A DNA stretch of 64,000 nt from Heligmosomoides polygyrus polygyrus. Its lineage: Eukaryota > Nematoda > Chromadorea > Rhabditida > Heligmosomidae. The DNA lies in NCBI GenBank assembly GCA_947396885.1, contig OX377202.1, positions 67,924,643-67,988,642 of the forward strand, given 5' to 3'. Of this stretch, positions 46,080 to 57,805 are shown one piece after another. The notes beneath the pieces are model-generated. The model was not told where the DNA came from. It made no database searches and saw nothing but the letters and a program-made list of their open reading frames with translations. Positions within the stretch are counted from its first letter, which is position 1, and each line of letters begins with the position of its first letter. The position numbers were made by a program, and so were the translations under genes.

Positions 46080-49000
46080 CTATTTGTCCTTTATCAGGAT
46101 TTCCTCTATCCGCTCCGAAGTGGCGTCGACGTCACTTCGAGGCGTTTCTATTTTCTCGCTGATTGAGAAGTCCGAAGTGGCGATGGAGAGCGCGTCCTGC
46201 GCCTCTCCGACGGCCTCTCGGAAGCACTCTCTGGAGAGCTCACTGGGAGAAAGCTGTTTCACGCTCACTCCCACGGCTGCCAGCACTTGCGATAGTTTCC
46301 TCGAGTAGTCGAGGTGCCCCTTCACCTGCAAACGAACTGTTCGGTCCTGTAATACTAGGAGTAGAGAACATTGAAGAGCTTACTATATGGCTAAGGTCAT
46401 GATTGTAGATCTTTTTGTTCCTTTTGCTGTTGCCTACCGGGCCAGTGCCAGCAATGGCAAACTGCACGCTCATTGTACGGTAAAGAAATCTGAAAGGTCT
46501 GTTCTGAAAACAGAGGAAAGACCAACTTGAAAAAAAAGTGAGCGCCCTTATGGATACCGCACCCTGTGGAAGGGCGCGTTCAATATGTCCTACTATTTAG
46601 TGCGCGCCTTACGACTTCTAGTACCTCTTGTATCACCTTTTACATCTACCAGCGAGGCAACTGGCAGAACGGTTAAGACAACCGATGCAACACCGAAACG
46701 TGAGGCGCGCTTTACTCCTTCGGAATGCCGATGGTGCACTTTAGCATTCTGAGTGTGTATTTGGCCTGTACAACAACTTATAGTAGTCCGATAGATCAGA
46801 TAACGTCCATTTCCCATCGGACAAGTCTGGTAGCGACCCATCGATCCCATAGAAGGATAGAGGACTTGGCGTGGGCAAACAAACCCTGCAATTGAGTGCA
46901 AGTCAGTCAGCCCCTCCTGCAAAGGAAACAAATCCAAATATGTCCCAGGCGTAGTAGCCCAGTGGGTGAGGCGACGGTTGTTGCTTACAGGGTGAATCGA
47001 GGTTCTTGTTTCGGATTTCCCGCCCAGGTCAACGAGCCTTCCACCTCTCCGCGGTCGGTGATTGGTACCAGACTTGTCTGAGAAGAATACATCACTGATT
47101 TGTTCATCGGAAAGCCTCTGCAGGTAGCACCGCAATGGGTTGTTCGATAATTAATGTCGATTTTTTCTCATAGAGGGCGTGAACTGTATATATTTTTTGT
47201 GGTAGTGATTGCGTGGCTTACATTATTACACACTCTTCTAAAGCTTAGACTGTGGACTTTTTGTATTTTTTCAACAACTGAGCGTCGTTATTAAAAACAA
47301 GTTGGTAAAAGATCAAGTTGAACAAACAAATAGAACATTATCAGCATGTTTTGTTGTTTTAATTCGGAAAGGACGAAAATGCGGTGCAAGTGAGGGAGAA
47401 ATTATGTGGAGTTTATGGTGAGGACTGCCTTACTGAACGCCAGTGTCAGCGTTGGTTTGCTTAGTTCGCTCTGGAAATTTTAATATGCAAGATGATACTG
47501 GTCGTACAATCACTACTGATGACGGCGAAATAAAGGCGTTAGTTGACACTAACCAAAATATGACAATTCGAGAGATGACAACGAAACTTGACATATCGAA
47601 CTCAACCGTCTACTTGCACTTACAACAGCTTGGTTATTTAAACAAACTGGCTGTTTGGCTTCCTCACGAATTAAAGGGAACCCACCTCACCAAACGCATT
47701 AAGATATGCGGTTATAGTAATCTTTGAGCTGCTTCCAATAAATCAAACTAATAAGTCGCATGCATACTGTAGTCAACTATCGAAATTCAACGAAGAAATC
47801 AAGAAAAAACGCCCTGAACTAGCCAACTGCAAAGGCGCGAGGTTCCGACATGATAACGCCAGGCCCCACACCTCTTTGATAAAACTCAATTGTAAACGAG
47901 GCCACATCCACCCTATAGCCCTGACTTAGCACAATCAGGTCCCCGTTTGTCGCTCCCTCCAAAACCATTTGACTTTGGGATGGGTTCCCAGCGTCGGGGG
48001 CAGGCGGAGCCAGCAACTGACGCTGGTTACGCAAGAGCTCACTATTTTCTAATAATTTAGCTACATGATGATTGAAAGGGCCATACCGCTAAGGATATGA
48101 TACTTACCAGTCAGTGTGTTGTTCTACGCAATTGAAAAATTCTCCTAACAAGGTAGCCTGTTTTTCCTGCAAGACTGTAGAAAACGAGGCTACCCTGTAA
48201 AAGTGTGACTGGTAACTCCGAGAACGGAATCGGACCGGATTTGAAGGAAGCGAAAATGGAACTCGAACTCAAGTTGGTCTTGGAACCATACTGCACTCTA
48301 GGGAACCGATAAGCTTCGCCACTGGGAAAACGCAGGCATTACAAAAGCTGAAAGGGTAATGCAGACGAAAAGACTAGTGATTTCTTCCGTGCCAACGAGG
48401 TTGATAGACGGAAATATTTATTTTAGGTCTGACGTCTTGACTTCTTCAGAGGACTGACTTTTCACCACGGAGCGTAGCAGCAACGCTACCCCGAGTGGTT
48501 CTTTCAACGACCTTCAAGGGTTGGACTTCAGCGAAAAAATGCAAAAAGGTGCTTACCTGCTTGATAAGGATAACAGCAAGTGAGTGAAACAAAATGAAGA
48601 AATGAACTGCCGAACAAAGAAGCATTTTTTAAAACTCAATGAAGGGTCGACATTCTTCCATAAAGTTTCTAAACTCGTCATAGTGGTAACTTCGACGAAG
48701 TTTCTACAATCAGAGAAATTGCTGAGTGAAGCGGCCCTAGTAGCAATTTTATGGCAGCAGTTATGCCGTCGAAGCTTCCATACTCTTGGCGTGGTACATA
48801 TATACTTCAGAGCTTTTTTGCTGTTTCAATTGGCTTACAGCATGATTCACGAATGAAAAACTGACATAAAACGAGGTAGGGCAAGCAAATTCTAGGCTCT
48901 AACCACCAAGCACGCACTAAAATTTGTCAGTAAAGTGTCCAGTACGCTAGCTTGCGCATGATCAGAAATCTTACCGTAGGAGCCAATCTGTCTTACAGTA

Positions 49001-52000
49001 GCCGTTAATGATGCGGCCGCCAACCACTGTGCACAGCTGCTCCCACTGCTTGGGAGAAGCAGACACTGGAGCACCGAGGAGAATGACATCTTCTATTATT
49101 CCTGCAAAAGCACTGATGCATCACGTAGGGCGAAGTGGAAACGAGTAGCGATTGCATGAAACGAACCTGCAGATTCGGAACGTTTACTCATTGCCAGTAG
49201 ACAATGGTAGATGACTCGGGCACCCAGAGAGAAGCCGACGAGCGAGATAGGCCGCTTTCCGTGAGCTCGGTTGAGAAGCATCTCTGCTAGGTGCTCCCCT
49301 ACCTAAAGTTGTGGGCAGTAAATCAGAGACTGCCCTAAACAGATCCTTACCACTAGACATGGAACACACCTCGGCCGATCTAGCCACACACACATTCCAG
49401 GGATTATCAAGGACGGAGGCGGCCGACACGATCGCCACTGGCCAAGCAACGGCCGCTACGAGCCCTAAAGGGAGATGTGGCAAGAAAAACGAGGAAAACG
49501 GTGTTGGGAAGCTCGTGCCTACCTGCTAGCACTGTCTCCATGAGAGTTTGCTGTATAGCGACGGACACCGCGAAGCTCATGATGTAGTCCATCGCCTTGC
49601 CCAGTTCCATCAGGTACTTGCTCTCGTAACGAAGGGTGTACTGCTCTCTTGCAAGGCTAAGGTGCCGCCACTGGTGACCAAAGGCCTCTTCACATGACTA
49701 AATACTGACTCTGTGCTTTTTTCAATGGATGACATCTTCCTGAAGTTCAATTCCTCACTGTGTCTTCTTCAATCCAACCGGATACCACGAGTGCGCAGTG
49801 GAGACTGAGCCCGTCGGAAAGCGTTTCTATAGCAAACTCTTCGATCGCTCCAACCCTTTTGTTCATCTGAAACAAAAGTCGACGACATTGAGCTGAGGAG
49901 ACGTAATTTTTACCTAGAGATCGGGACGTCTCAAATGCTGAACTAAGTAGAATACCCCCATATTTAGGAAGGTGGATTGGCAGTAGACATGGGATCCGAA
50001 TCATGCATTTTCGGATATCCGGCCGGATTTATCCGGTTTCGGATTATCCGAAATCCGGCTCGGTCGAAAATTGCCCTCATCTGAATCATCCGAAGATCCG
50101 GGGTTTCTAAAATTGCCCTCATCTGAATCATCCGAAGATCCGGGGTTTTGAGAAACGTAATGATTCGGATAAAATCGGATAAAAATCGGATAATAGAGGT
50201 CAGCGCGCCTTGCTGGTAAACTCTGCGCCATTAATAACCTGACTTTTTCGGGCAGATTTGCAATCATTTGGCGGGAATTCTCTCACAAGGAAGGGGTCTG
50301 AAACGTATTCAGAAACGGGGGAGCGAGTCATATAGGTGGAATCCACACCCCTCAATTAGTATAGAAATGTGCTTATATTTTGCCAAGTCGGTAAACCTAA
50401 GGAGTAGGGGGTTCTTGAAGTCACAATGGAACGGCACATCACGAATTTGGGTTCTTGTACGACCGCAATGCCTCTGCCGGCAAGCAGCTCGGAGCGCAAT
50501 GGGTGTTGACGATGCTTCATGGGAGAAGGTCGTGGGTTCGATCCTCATGCGCTGCTGCATTCTTGCTTTTTAAATGATTGGTTGAGATTTGAGGGATTCT
50601 GACGTCTATACCATTTTCAGATGTTTTCTGCGCATTTTCCAGCTGCATGCTGTGGTACTCAACATGATGATGCATAAATATTCAACACCAGTGATACACA
50701 GGTACAACGTGCATAAAGCAGCACTAGACACAATGGGCAGGGTATAAATACTGTTGGCTCCTCTCAGTCTGTTTTTATACATCGGCCAATGACCTCGGGT
50801 AAAACCATCCTACTCGGATTTTCAAAGGAGACCATGATGTGAAGTCACATGTGGTTAAAACGAGAAAGCCTGTGGATCCCGGAAATTGCCCTAAACGGAA
50901 TCAATACACTCTTTCTCTCATCTTTGCTTGTCACCTGGAAATTAGAGGTCTGCTGGAGTTTCTCTAAAACCTAACATCAACAATGCCGCCGATGCTCGAG
51001 TGGTGAGTGGTGATCCAACCGCTCACGCTGAACTGTGGTCCAACTTTAGATAAGAAGCCTTCATGGGATTGGCACCAACCTGACCGAACGGAAGCTAGCA
51101 TACTCAAGGACTTCGAAGCACATCAACTTGAAGTTAACGAAGACGAACGGCTGGAAGGTGGAAAACCAGAAGAACCTTGGGATTCGCAAAATGAACTGAT
51201 AGACGTGGAAAGGCTGGCAAGCAGTGGGCATATGATAATTTTTGGATGGAAGTCTTGTTTCAGAGGAAAGGGAACGTCTTCAATTGGATTTCGTCTATGG
51301 AGCCGATCTCATTTGTCCATATGTGGAAGCAAACTGTGAGGAGCCAGTAGCCTTTATGCGCTGCCCGTATTGTGACCAGTGCCTATGTTCCATGCACTTT
51401 GTGTCTGTGTATCACTGATGTTAAACGTTATACATCGTTATGTTGAACAGCCTTCCAATTGAGTTTTGGTTAAAAAAGCGGTCAGAAATAAACAAGTGGC
51501 AACAAAGTTGCTCTCACGGCATACATCTGGAAACAGTGCACAGCAAACATCTAAAATGGTGCAGATGTCAGAATCCCTCAAATCAACCAATCAATAAAAT
51601 GCAAAGATGCAGCAGCGCAGAAAAGTCGAACCCTCTACCTCCCTCTCATGGAGCAATGTCGCTATCCACTGCGCTACGAGCCGCTACCCTCCGGCGGCAT
51701 CGCGGGCGTACAAGACTCCCGAACTCGTGAGGCGCCGATTCCACTGTAACTTCAAAGATCCTCTACTCCTCGGGCTTATCGATTTGGCAAAAAAGAAACA
51801 CATTTTTATACTAATTGAGGAGTGGCGATTATTCCTATATATATGGTGGGATGACTCGCTCTCTCCGTTCAGAATACGCTTCAGACCCTCCCCTTTTCAG
51901 AGCACGAAAAACTTCTTGCGGACGTTTTTTAATCGTTTCATTATTGTCCTTGTCAAGACTTCGCTGTCCGTTACCAACTCACTATTGAGTTGGAATTGGC

Positions 52001-53767
52001 TCTTTGGGGTCTTAAAGCTGTTTTTTGTTTGTCCTCGAAGCGCAAAATAGCTCTGCGGAGGGCTCCCCTCGTAAGGCAGCCAAATACGACATCTTTTACG
52101 TAGCGCTGGTGTGTTCCACTCCATTGGTGAACTAAGCTAGGCCAGATATAATGTAATTGGGCATTCATGTGCCTTGCTTCCACGGCATATAAACACTTAG
52201 TTCAAGGTGAGGCGCTCCAAGCTGCTTTGCGCGCTCGTGACTTCAATTGGTCAATGAAATAGACGCGGAGCTACTGATGTGTTCCGTTTTTAAGAGGTTG
52301 CGTGCCTCTATTATATCACTTATCCGGTTGTATCCGAATCGGATATCCGAAATCCGGCTCGGACGAAAAAGGCGTTATCTGAATCATCCGAAGATCCGGG
52401 GTTTTTGAAATTGCCCTTATCTGAATCATCCGAAGATCCGGGGTTTTCGAAATTGCCCTCATCTGAATCATCCGAAAATCCGGGGTTTGAAAAAATGGCC
52501 TATCCGAATCATCCGATTATCCGGAAAATTGGTGTCGGATCCAATGTCTAATTGGCAGGCAGCTGCCACGGGGCCAACCGCCACTGCTACGCCACAGATG
52601 CTCAGCGAGCGAAACTGCGTCCACAACTCGACCAAAAGAGCCATTAAAGACGGAGTTTTGTGGGCGTACACCCTTGCCGGCTCCACAGGAAAAACGGTAA
52701 TGCTTTGCAGTAGGTGTGCCCATTTCGTCGTCTGCGTACCTTGTATCCAGCAAGCCCTGCCCCAGCTACTCCAAATGTTGTACCAAGAACAGCTGCACCA
52801 GCAGTAGTAGCTAGACCAGCAGCACCTGAGCCGATAAGTACACCTGCACCTGCAGCAACTAGTGGAGCCGCCAATCCACCGGTCAGGCCTAAATAAGAAA
52901 TTCCAATGGAATCACTCAGCTACAAAGGTTGAAGAAAGTAAGGAAGGGCATACCAATGAGGACACCGCCAACACCGCCCGCGGCTCCAACAAGCAGAAAC
53001 CGCTTGATCTTCTTGTTTCTTTGCGTTCGTTCACGAGCGAGCTTGGAGTGCCTGAAAGACAATTCCAGGCCGGGCGAAAATGAAAGCAATTAAATGTCAG
53101 CGTCTATGGATACGGTCAACACAACAAGTATCACTACACTTCTAACTCACGATTGACGGCTCTCTCTGAAACGAACTAATGGATAGCCATAGCCTCACCA
53201 ACCTCAGTGAAACATAGAAGAATCGGTTGAACCTACTTGGACTCCACGAAAACCTCGTCGATTATCGTGACCGCTAGGGAATCTTCCACCTGAAAAGAAA
53301 AGAAAATTCCTGGGGTATCACTACAACGACGTAAGTAGACGAGCAGAAATCACTCACGTCCTCAAATTCCTCCCATACGACACCTAACAAAGTGGCCATA
53401 TGCCTAAGAAGTACCCGGTATCTTGCGTCATAATTGCCTAAAACCAGCAACTCTTCAAATTGCTTAGTAGAGTTGGTAGGCTTAACCAACCTGAATTTAC
53501 AAATGCTACCAGCAGGCCCCCCAAGACCACAATCGCTCCGTGTTCCTTCACTAAGGAGTCGTTTTTGATAGTTGTGATCAAAGAAGCTATATCAGGAATG
53601 CTTTCTTCACCCTGAAAATTCTAGTAAAGAGTGCAAAGCATATAAAAATGATCGCGAAAAGAAATGGTAATGTGCTAACCTCTAAATGCATCTTGATTGT
53701 TCGAGTGACGTTTGCCGGTATTTCCAAGTGAGTTGCCACAATTTCAAAGGTCATCTTTGCGAAAAAT
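46080..53767 (-). CDS. TMCO4: TMCO4 homologue (DUF726 membrane protein with alpha/beta-hydrolase-like domain)
   Basis: Thirteen exons join in phase on the minus strand: 53767-53680, 53611-53491, 53437-53358, 53289-53237, 53051-52954, 52888-52740, 49866-49759, 49697-49523, 49464-49370, 49302-49167, 49101-48975, 46489-46384, 46325-46080 (stop). They encode about 526 residues. Features in order: an N-terminal helical domain (LLRHMATLLGVVWEEFED), a basic stretch, Gly/Ala-rich membrane segments (GGLAAPLVAAGAGVLIG in exon 6), NKRVGAIEEF, a further hydrophobic segment (ETVLAGLVAAVAWPVAIV), then the hydrolase nucleophile elbow LVGFSLGARVIY (GFSLG) in exon 10, VILLGAPVS in exon 11 and IYNHDLSHI in exon 12. 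Human TMCO4 is longer at the N-terminus, so one or more 5' exons are missing; the first exon seen starts at phase 2, not at an ATG. Introns 6 (2.9 kb) and 11 (2.5 kb) are filled with repeats and a mariner remnant. The enzymatic activity of the family is not established. Confidence 0.92.
46690..47110. repeat. inverted pair of family S1 tRNA-like repeats
   Basis: The left copy (about 46,760-46,880) lies on the minus strand and the right copy (about 46,950-47,100) on the plus. Both carry GGTACCAGACTTGTC-type sequence, and the right one starts at TAGCCCAGTGGGTGAGG (A-box-like). Confidence 0.55.
47340..47905 (+). pseudogene. mariner transposase fragment, internally deleted
   Basis: The N-terminal helix-turn-helix region of a mariner transposase is clear: DCLTERQCQRWFA near 47,425, then IKALVDTNQNM, STVYLHLQQLGYLNKLAVWLP and HLTKRIKIC (to about 47,715). 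The sequence then jumps to the C-terminal part on the same strand in another frame (YCSQLSKFNEEIKKKRPELA, then FRHDNARPHTSL, about 47,770-47,885). The block with the first catalytic Asp is deleted. It lies in TMCO4 intron 11, opposite to the gene. Confidence 0.85.
49995..50200. repeat. about 42-bp satellite, left array
   Basis: Two to three units of ATCTGAATCATCCGAAGATC plus CGGGGTTT and AAATTGCCCTC, edged by TATCCGGTTTCGGATTATCC. Confidence 0.85.
50240..50665 (+). repeat. tRNA-like dispersed repeat, family S2, copy 1
   Basis: Contains GAGCGCAATGGGTGTTGAC (A-box-like) and GTGGGTTCGATCCTCATG (B-box), then GCGCTGCTGC and TTTGAGGGATTCTGACGTCT. The 190 bp before the A-box (TCAATTAGTATAGAAATGTG) is shared with the copies at 51.6 and 63.1 kb. 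Confidence 0.65.
51520..51900 (-). repeat. tRNA-like dispersed repeat, family S2, copy 2
   Basis: On the minus strand TAGCGCAGTGGATAGCGAC (good A-box) and GAGGGTTCGAC (B-box-like) are followed by GCGCTGCTGC and TTTGAGGGATTCTGACATCT. Confidence 0.65.
52318..52540. repeat. about 42-bp satellite, right array
   Basis: Three to four units of the same sequence in the same orientation as the array at 50.0 kb, again with CGGATATCCGAAATCCGGCT at the edge. Confidence 0.85.
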
Positions 53768-53815
53768 CTGAATTGTAAAGTAGCTCCCAACACCTCTCTT
53801 GTTGAAACCTCGACA

Positions 53816-54195
53816 TGTTAGTAATGTATTGTGTATTGTGCCACGCGAGGTTTTTTAGGTGGAATCCTTTATTTAGCAGGGCCTGACGTTTCGACGTTCC
53901 GTGGTCTTCAGAGACCTGAACAAGGTGTAAGCATTTAAATTTGCGCTCTACCCCACCAAGCACCTCCACCACACTAGCATTTTCCATATACTACAATCAC
54001 TACAAATGACCAAATGAGATAGAAGAACTCACCTAGGTCCACCACTAAGGGCTGTTGATCGCCCTGTGTTTGAAGACCAGTAGGGACGAATGAACCACAC
54101 TGGGCAGATATCACCCACTAGTTATTCTACAGCTCACAGTGAGGCACGAGCGGCAAGAAGTCACTTGTTAGGCTAGGCACTCATTTCGGTTGTCC
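53816..54195 (-). repeat. dispersed repeat R58, copy 2 (inverted)
   Basis: Runs from GTAATGTATTGTGTATTGTG to CATTTCGGTTGT. It is an inverted match, almost end to end, of 58,467-58,842. It contains GACGTTTCGACGTTCCG and GCGCTCTACCCCACCAAGC. Confidence 0.85.
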
Positions 54196-54575
54196 ATTAC
54201 TGGATTTCTCGTAAAAATCCAGAATACTTCCAAAGTTTCTCGTGCAGAGATATCGCTCTCAATGGCCAATATTGCACACTTCGCCTCGTAGTTATTCCCG
54301 TCATGTGCATAAATTCTATGTCTACCAAGTGGGCTGAATCGTATCTTGTCTCCTATCGTGTCTCTCTATCGTGTCTTTTGCTGGATATATTTTCTTTTAC
54401 ACGTACCACCAGAGCTCTCAGGTTTTCTCGACGTGCGCACTGCGCAGCACCCGCTCAACACCGTCGCCGACAACAGCGTCGCCGAAGTATAACATATCCT
54501 TAGGTCGGCAGCAGGGTATTACGGGTGCCACGGAGCCGCCAGGGCAACGGCGAGTGTTGCCAGCCGCGAGGGTTA

Positions 54576-54618
54576 CTGTACGCAATACTGCGTACTCAAT
54601 ACGCAGTATTGCGTACAG
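54576..54618. repeat. 43-bp perfect hairpin
   Basis: Arms CTGTACGCAATACTGCGTA and its exact complement with loop CTCAA. A further single copy (TGTACGCAATACTTCG) follows at about 54,625. Confidence 0.93.
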
Positions 54619-55446
54619 GGTTATTGTACGCAATACTTCGTCCTTTTGCCGGCAGGAAAGAAAAAGCCGAAACACAAAGAAAACTGAGTATGTAATGAAA
54701 ACGAGGACGGAAACACAAACACAACCAAATCAAAAATGAAAACGATCAAGTAAACACCGGCAATCCCGAAGCAACAATGAAAACCAGCAGTTTAGCGCGA
54801 ATAAAAACAAAAGAGCAACGAAAACGAGCATGGAAACACGAATAAAAACATCGAATCAGTGAGAACGATTAGGTAAACATCCTACTATGTATAATCGGCT
54901 AATGTCACGTGTCTGTCACGGGGAGGGGCGACTGAAGAAAAAAGATGCCTACGACAGTGCGGCGTATGCCAACCGGGCTTTCTTTGAGCTTAACCATGGG
55001 CGATTGCTGGCGAACTATATCCTTGGCGGCTGATCGTGCAAGTTTACGAGATATTCAATGGCAACACATCAGAGTATGAAGGGGGACCGAGTGCAGAGCG
55101 TAGGGAATCAGGGGGGGGGTGCCCTAGACGTCGTCTAACGTGCGCAGGTATTCAGAAGACGTGCTGAAGACGTCGTCCCACTTCCGTAGGGATTCCGACT
55201 AAGGGCGACCAATAGAAGAGGCCGATAAAGGAGGACCATTAGAGGGGGAGCGTGAATAAGGGGTGTACCAGCATTTTTCCTGTGTCGGATTTCTGAAGAC
55301 GGCTTATAGAAGTCGTGGTACGTGTGTCAGAGTGCAGGAGTGTCACGGCGTCGTGGCAACGTGGTGACACGTAAATCAGTTCTCAGTGTCACATGTGCGT
55401 GCTTGACTTTCACTCCATTTCTTTGCCAGCACATAGGAAAGGAAGT

Positions 55447-55470
55447 TTTTTTTTTTGGGGGGGGGGGGAG
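55447..55470 (+). repeat. poly-T/poly-G tract
   Basis: About ten T followed by about twelve G and then GGGAGGGGTAG-type purine sequence. Confidence 0.85.
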
Positions 55471-55794
55471 GGAGGGGTAGAGAGAGTGACCATGGGACTC
55501 GGAGGAGTATTATTGCCGTCGGACAGTAAGCGGTGTCGACCAATACCGATTAATTTTAATTATGATTTTGCTGATTAAGCACCGGATTGGGACTGTCATT
55601 ACCTGTTTCTCAACACGTAAAGAACGAGCGCTTCGGAGAATAAATCGCGTGTATGCGATGGAGGTGGACGGGCTTCATATGGGTAGTGAAAAAATTCTGC
55701 CCTACCATATCCCACTGCACTAATCTATATAGTAAAACCAGTTTTTTTTACTCTAAGAAGGCCTAAGGAAGAAAGGAGGAAGATTGGGGTTGTT

Positions 55795-55890
55795 CTATAC
55801 TCGGGGTTTAGCGGCGAAACCCCCAACCAGATGGGATGGGTTGTTCAATTCTCGGGGTTTGGGGGCGAAGCCCCAACCAGACATTTGGCG
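55795..55890. repeat. tandem duplication of about 50-60 bp
   Basis: GGGTTGTTC-ATTCTCGGGGTTT-GGCGAAGCCCCCAACCAGA-type unit occurs twice in a row with small differences. Confidence 0.75.
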
Positions 55891-57140
55891 GCCGCTAGGC
55901 CGCTGAACGTCAGGTGAATACGATAAACGAGTTCACAACAAAAGCAAACAAGAAAATTTATACCATTTTCAAATCGTACACTTTTCTTCCTAGCAGTTTG
56001 GCTTGAACTGGGTCCAACTAAGCTTGAAAAGTGTCCAATTTGATTTGAAAGATGTCAAATTTGACGTGAAAATTGTACAAATCCCATAAAAAGCAAAGTC
56101 GTTTGTGAAGCAGCTCAAAACGGGGGATTCCAGACCTAAATTTTAAGCTGCGGCCATCTCAATATGAAGCGGAAACGCCTCCCAGGTTTTAAGTTGAAGG
56201 CCTACTTCCCTGAGAATGTTTCGGCCATGAAAAGTTGGGCTATCCTATCCTCTCTCTAAGCTTTTAATAGGACCACTCACCAACAGAGCCTGGCACTGCG
56301 GGTGAGACTTTTGCGACCAGCGGCTCCGCGACGACTGGCCACGGCTTCCACCACAGAGGCAGCGTGGGTCTCATTGCAGCGAGGGCGAGTTCTCTGGGCG
56401 GTGCCGCGAAACTCTGTAGTGGCCCTTACAGTTCAATCATTCGATCTGATAAACGGCTCCCATCTTTGAGCATTCCCCTAATTTAGCGCTTGGACAAATA
56501 ACGCAGCTCTTCGATATGAACTGCTTAGCCTGGAATCGATTTCGAACCATTTCATGTTACCGTCGGGAATGTTCACCAAGACAACATAGTCCTCCAGCTC
56601 TGCTCTAATAAGATCCCTTTCAATATCAACACTAACTCGGTCGGAGATAAAGGGGTGAACGATAGGCGTCCTACATCCACGGAGTTGATTTCGAGGGTTA
56701 CTGCGACACCTTCGTTGACGACCTGATACCAGGTAGCCATTCGAGACGGCTATATTTGCATGTAGTCGAAGTGATTCTTGTCGTTCTTTAGGTCCCGTAC
56801 ACAGGTTCTCTTAGAGCTTGGTTTGCGGTATCATTGCCCGCTAACCTCCCCTTCGCACACATTAACCTATGTGTCGAGATAAGTGTGACGACCGCTATTC
56901 GGTGTTTCCCTAGTATATCTAATGTAATGAGAAAGCTTGTTCAATAACCTAAAACACTCATCCATTTCGGGTTATATCGATGTTATGATACAGCAATCAC
57001 CTATGTACCTACAGTACATTAACGGTGAGTGAGCGGTCAAGTACCGGCTCCTCAATCCTACATACAAAGCAGATTCGGGGAACCGGCGCTAATCGTTGAC
57101 CCATAGTCCCCTTACTTACGAATAATACGAGCTTGACTAT

Positions 57141-57309
57141 TTAAAAAATATTACAATGCTGACATTCCTTGACCAGAGTAATGATGTGCATTTCTGTGGA
57201 TCCAAATGTTTTTATGCTTCTGACATGCGAATCCAATATATCACATAAAGTTTGTAGCGCTTGTTCGTTTTGGACGTTTGTATAAGGTGAGGTCACATCA
57301 AAAGACTCA
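57141..57309 (-). mobile_element. Penelope-like reverse transcriptase fragment
   Basis: The minus strand encodes SFDVTSPYTNVQNEQALQTL and ITLVKECQHCNIF, the start of the RT palm as found in Penelope-like elements. An RTE 3' end abuts it at about 57,310, so the RTE inserted here or the two were joined by recombination. Confidence 0.6.
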
Positions 57310-57805
57310 ACTACACCTGTATCACCTGTTGTCCCGTTGATCATTGAGTTGCCTGAGCGGCCGCCAGCAGTGTCTCCATTCGTCCCCTTTGGGTGTGATA
57401 GTGCTCCAATGGATCCTCCTTTTTCGAGGGGCACAAAGAGCGTTACATCGTTCGTTCAGGGCGTTCACGTAGAAGTCCGAGCAACAGCCTTCTCTCATCT
57501 GTGTGATTCATGTCACTCTGAGCATCATCCTAGCCCAGGTCTCTGAGGCGTATCTTAGGGCAGGAAGAACAGTGGAGTCGAATAGGTGGGCACGAGTCGG
57601 CCGTTTTTCGTATTCTTCTTGACTTCTTCGACACTCCTGAAAGCTCCCCAAGCCACTCGTTTCCTCCTGCCCAGCTCTGGCGCGAGGTCGTTGGTCATGT
57701 AGACTTCGCGACCCAGATATACGTAGCTGGAGCACTCGTAGATATTCGTTCTGTTGAGCGACAATGCGACATCGGAAACTAGTTCGTTCCTCGTGAACAA
57801 CATCT
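57310..57805 (-). mobile_element. RTE LINE 3' fragment
   Basis: Close match to 35,045-35,770, with part of the middle missing (the equivalent of about 35,213-35,375). Motifs: SYVYLGREVYM, RRKRVAWGAF, HLFDSTVLPALRYA. It ends with the same sequence around CCGCTCAGGCAACTCGATGA as the RTE at 35 kb. Confidence 0.85.

Larger units (their letters stand above)
46490..48974 (-). other. intron 11 of the TMCO4 gene
   Basis: A 2.5-kb intron that holds an inverted pair of S1 repeats (46,690-47,110) and an internally deleted mariner (47,340-47,905). The remaining sequence (47,906-48,974) shows no recognisable coding region. Confidence 0.75.
49867..52739 (-). other. intron 6 of the TMCO4 gene
   Basis: A 2.9-kb intron with two direct arrays of a roughly 42-bp satellite near its ends (49,995-50,200 and 52,318-52,540) and two copies of repeat family S2 between them. 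No coding sequence other than chance frames. Confidence 0.75.
54196..57140. other. intergenic stretch upstream of the TMCO4 exons
   Basis: It may hold the missing 5' exons of TMCO4, but none is convincing. It contains a 43-bp hairpin (54,576-54,618), a T-run joined to a G-run (55,447-55,470) and a tandem duplication (55,795-55,890). The minus-strand stretch 56,420-56,285 is open and ends in GTGAGTGG, but shows no recognisable family. Confidence 0.4.

Noticed and set aside
56285..56420. Possible 5' exon of TMCO4
   Set aside because: Open minus-strand frame ending in GTGAGT, but no family similarity and no matching acceptor.
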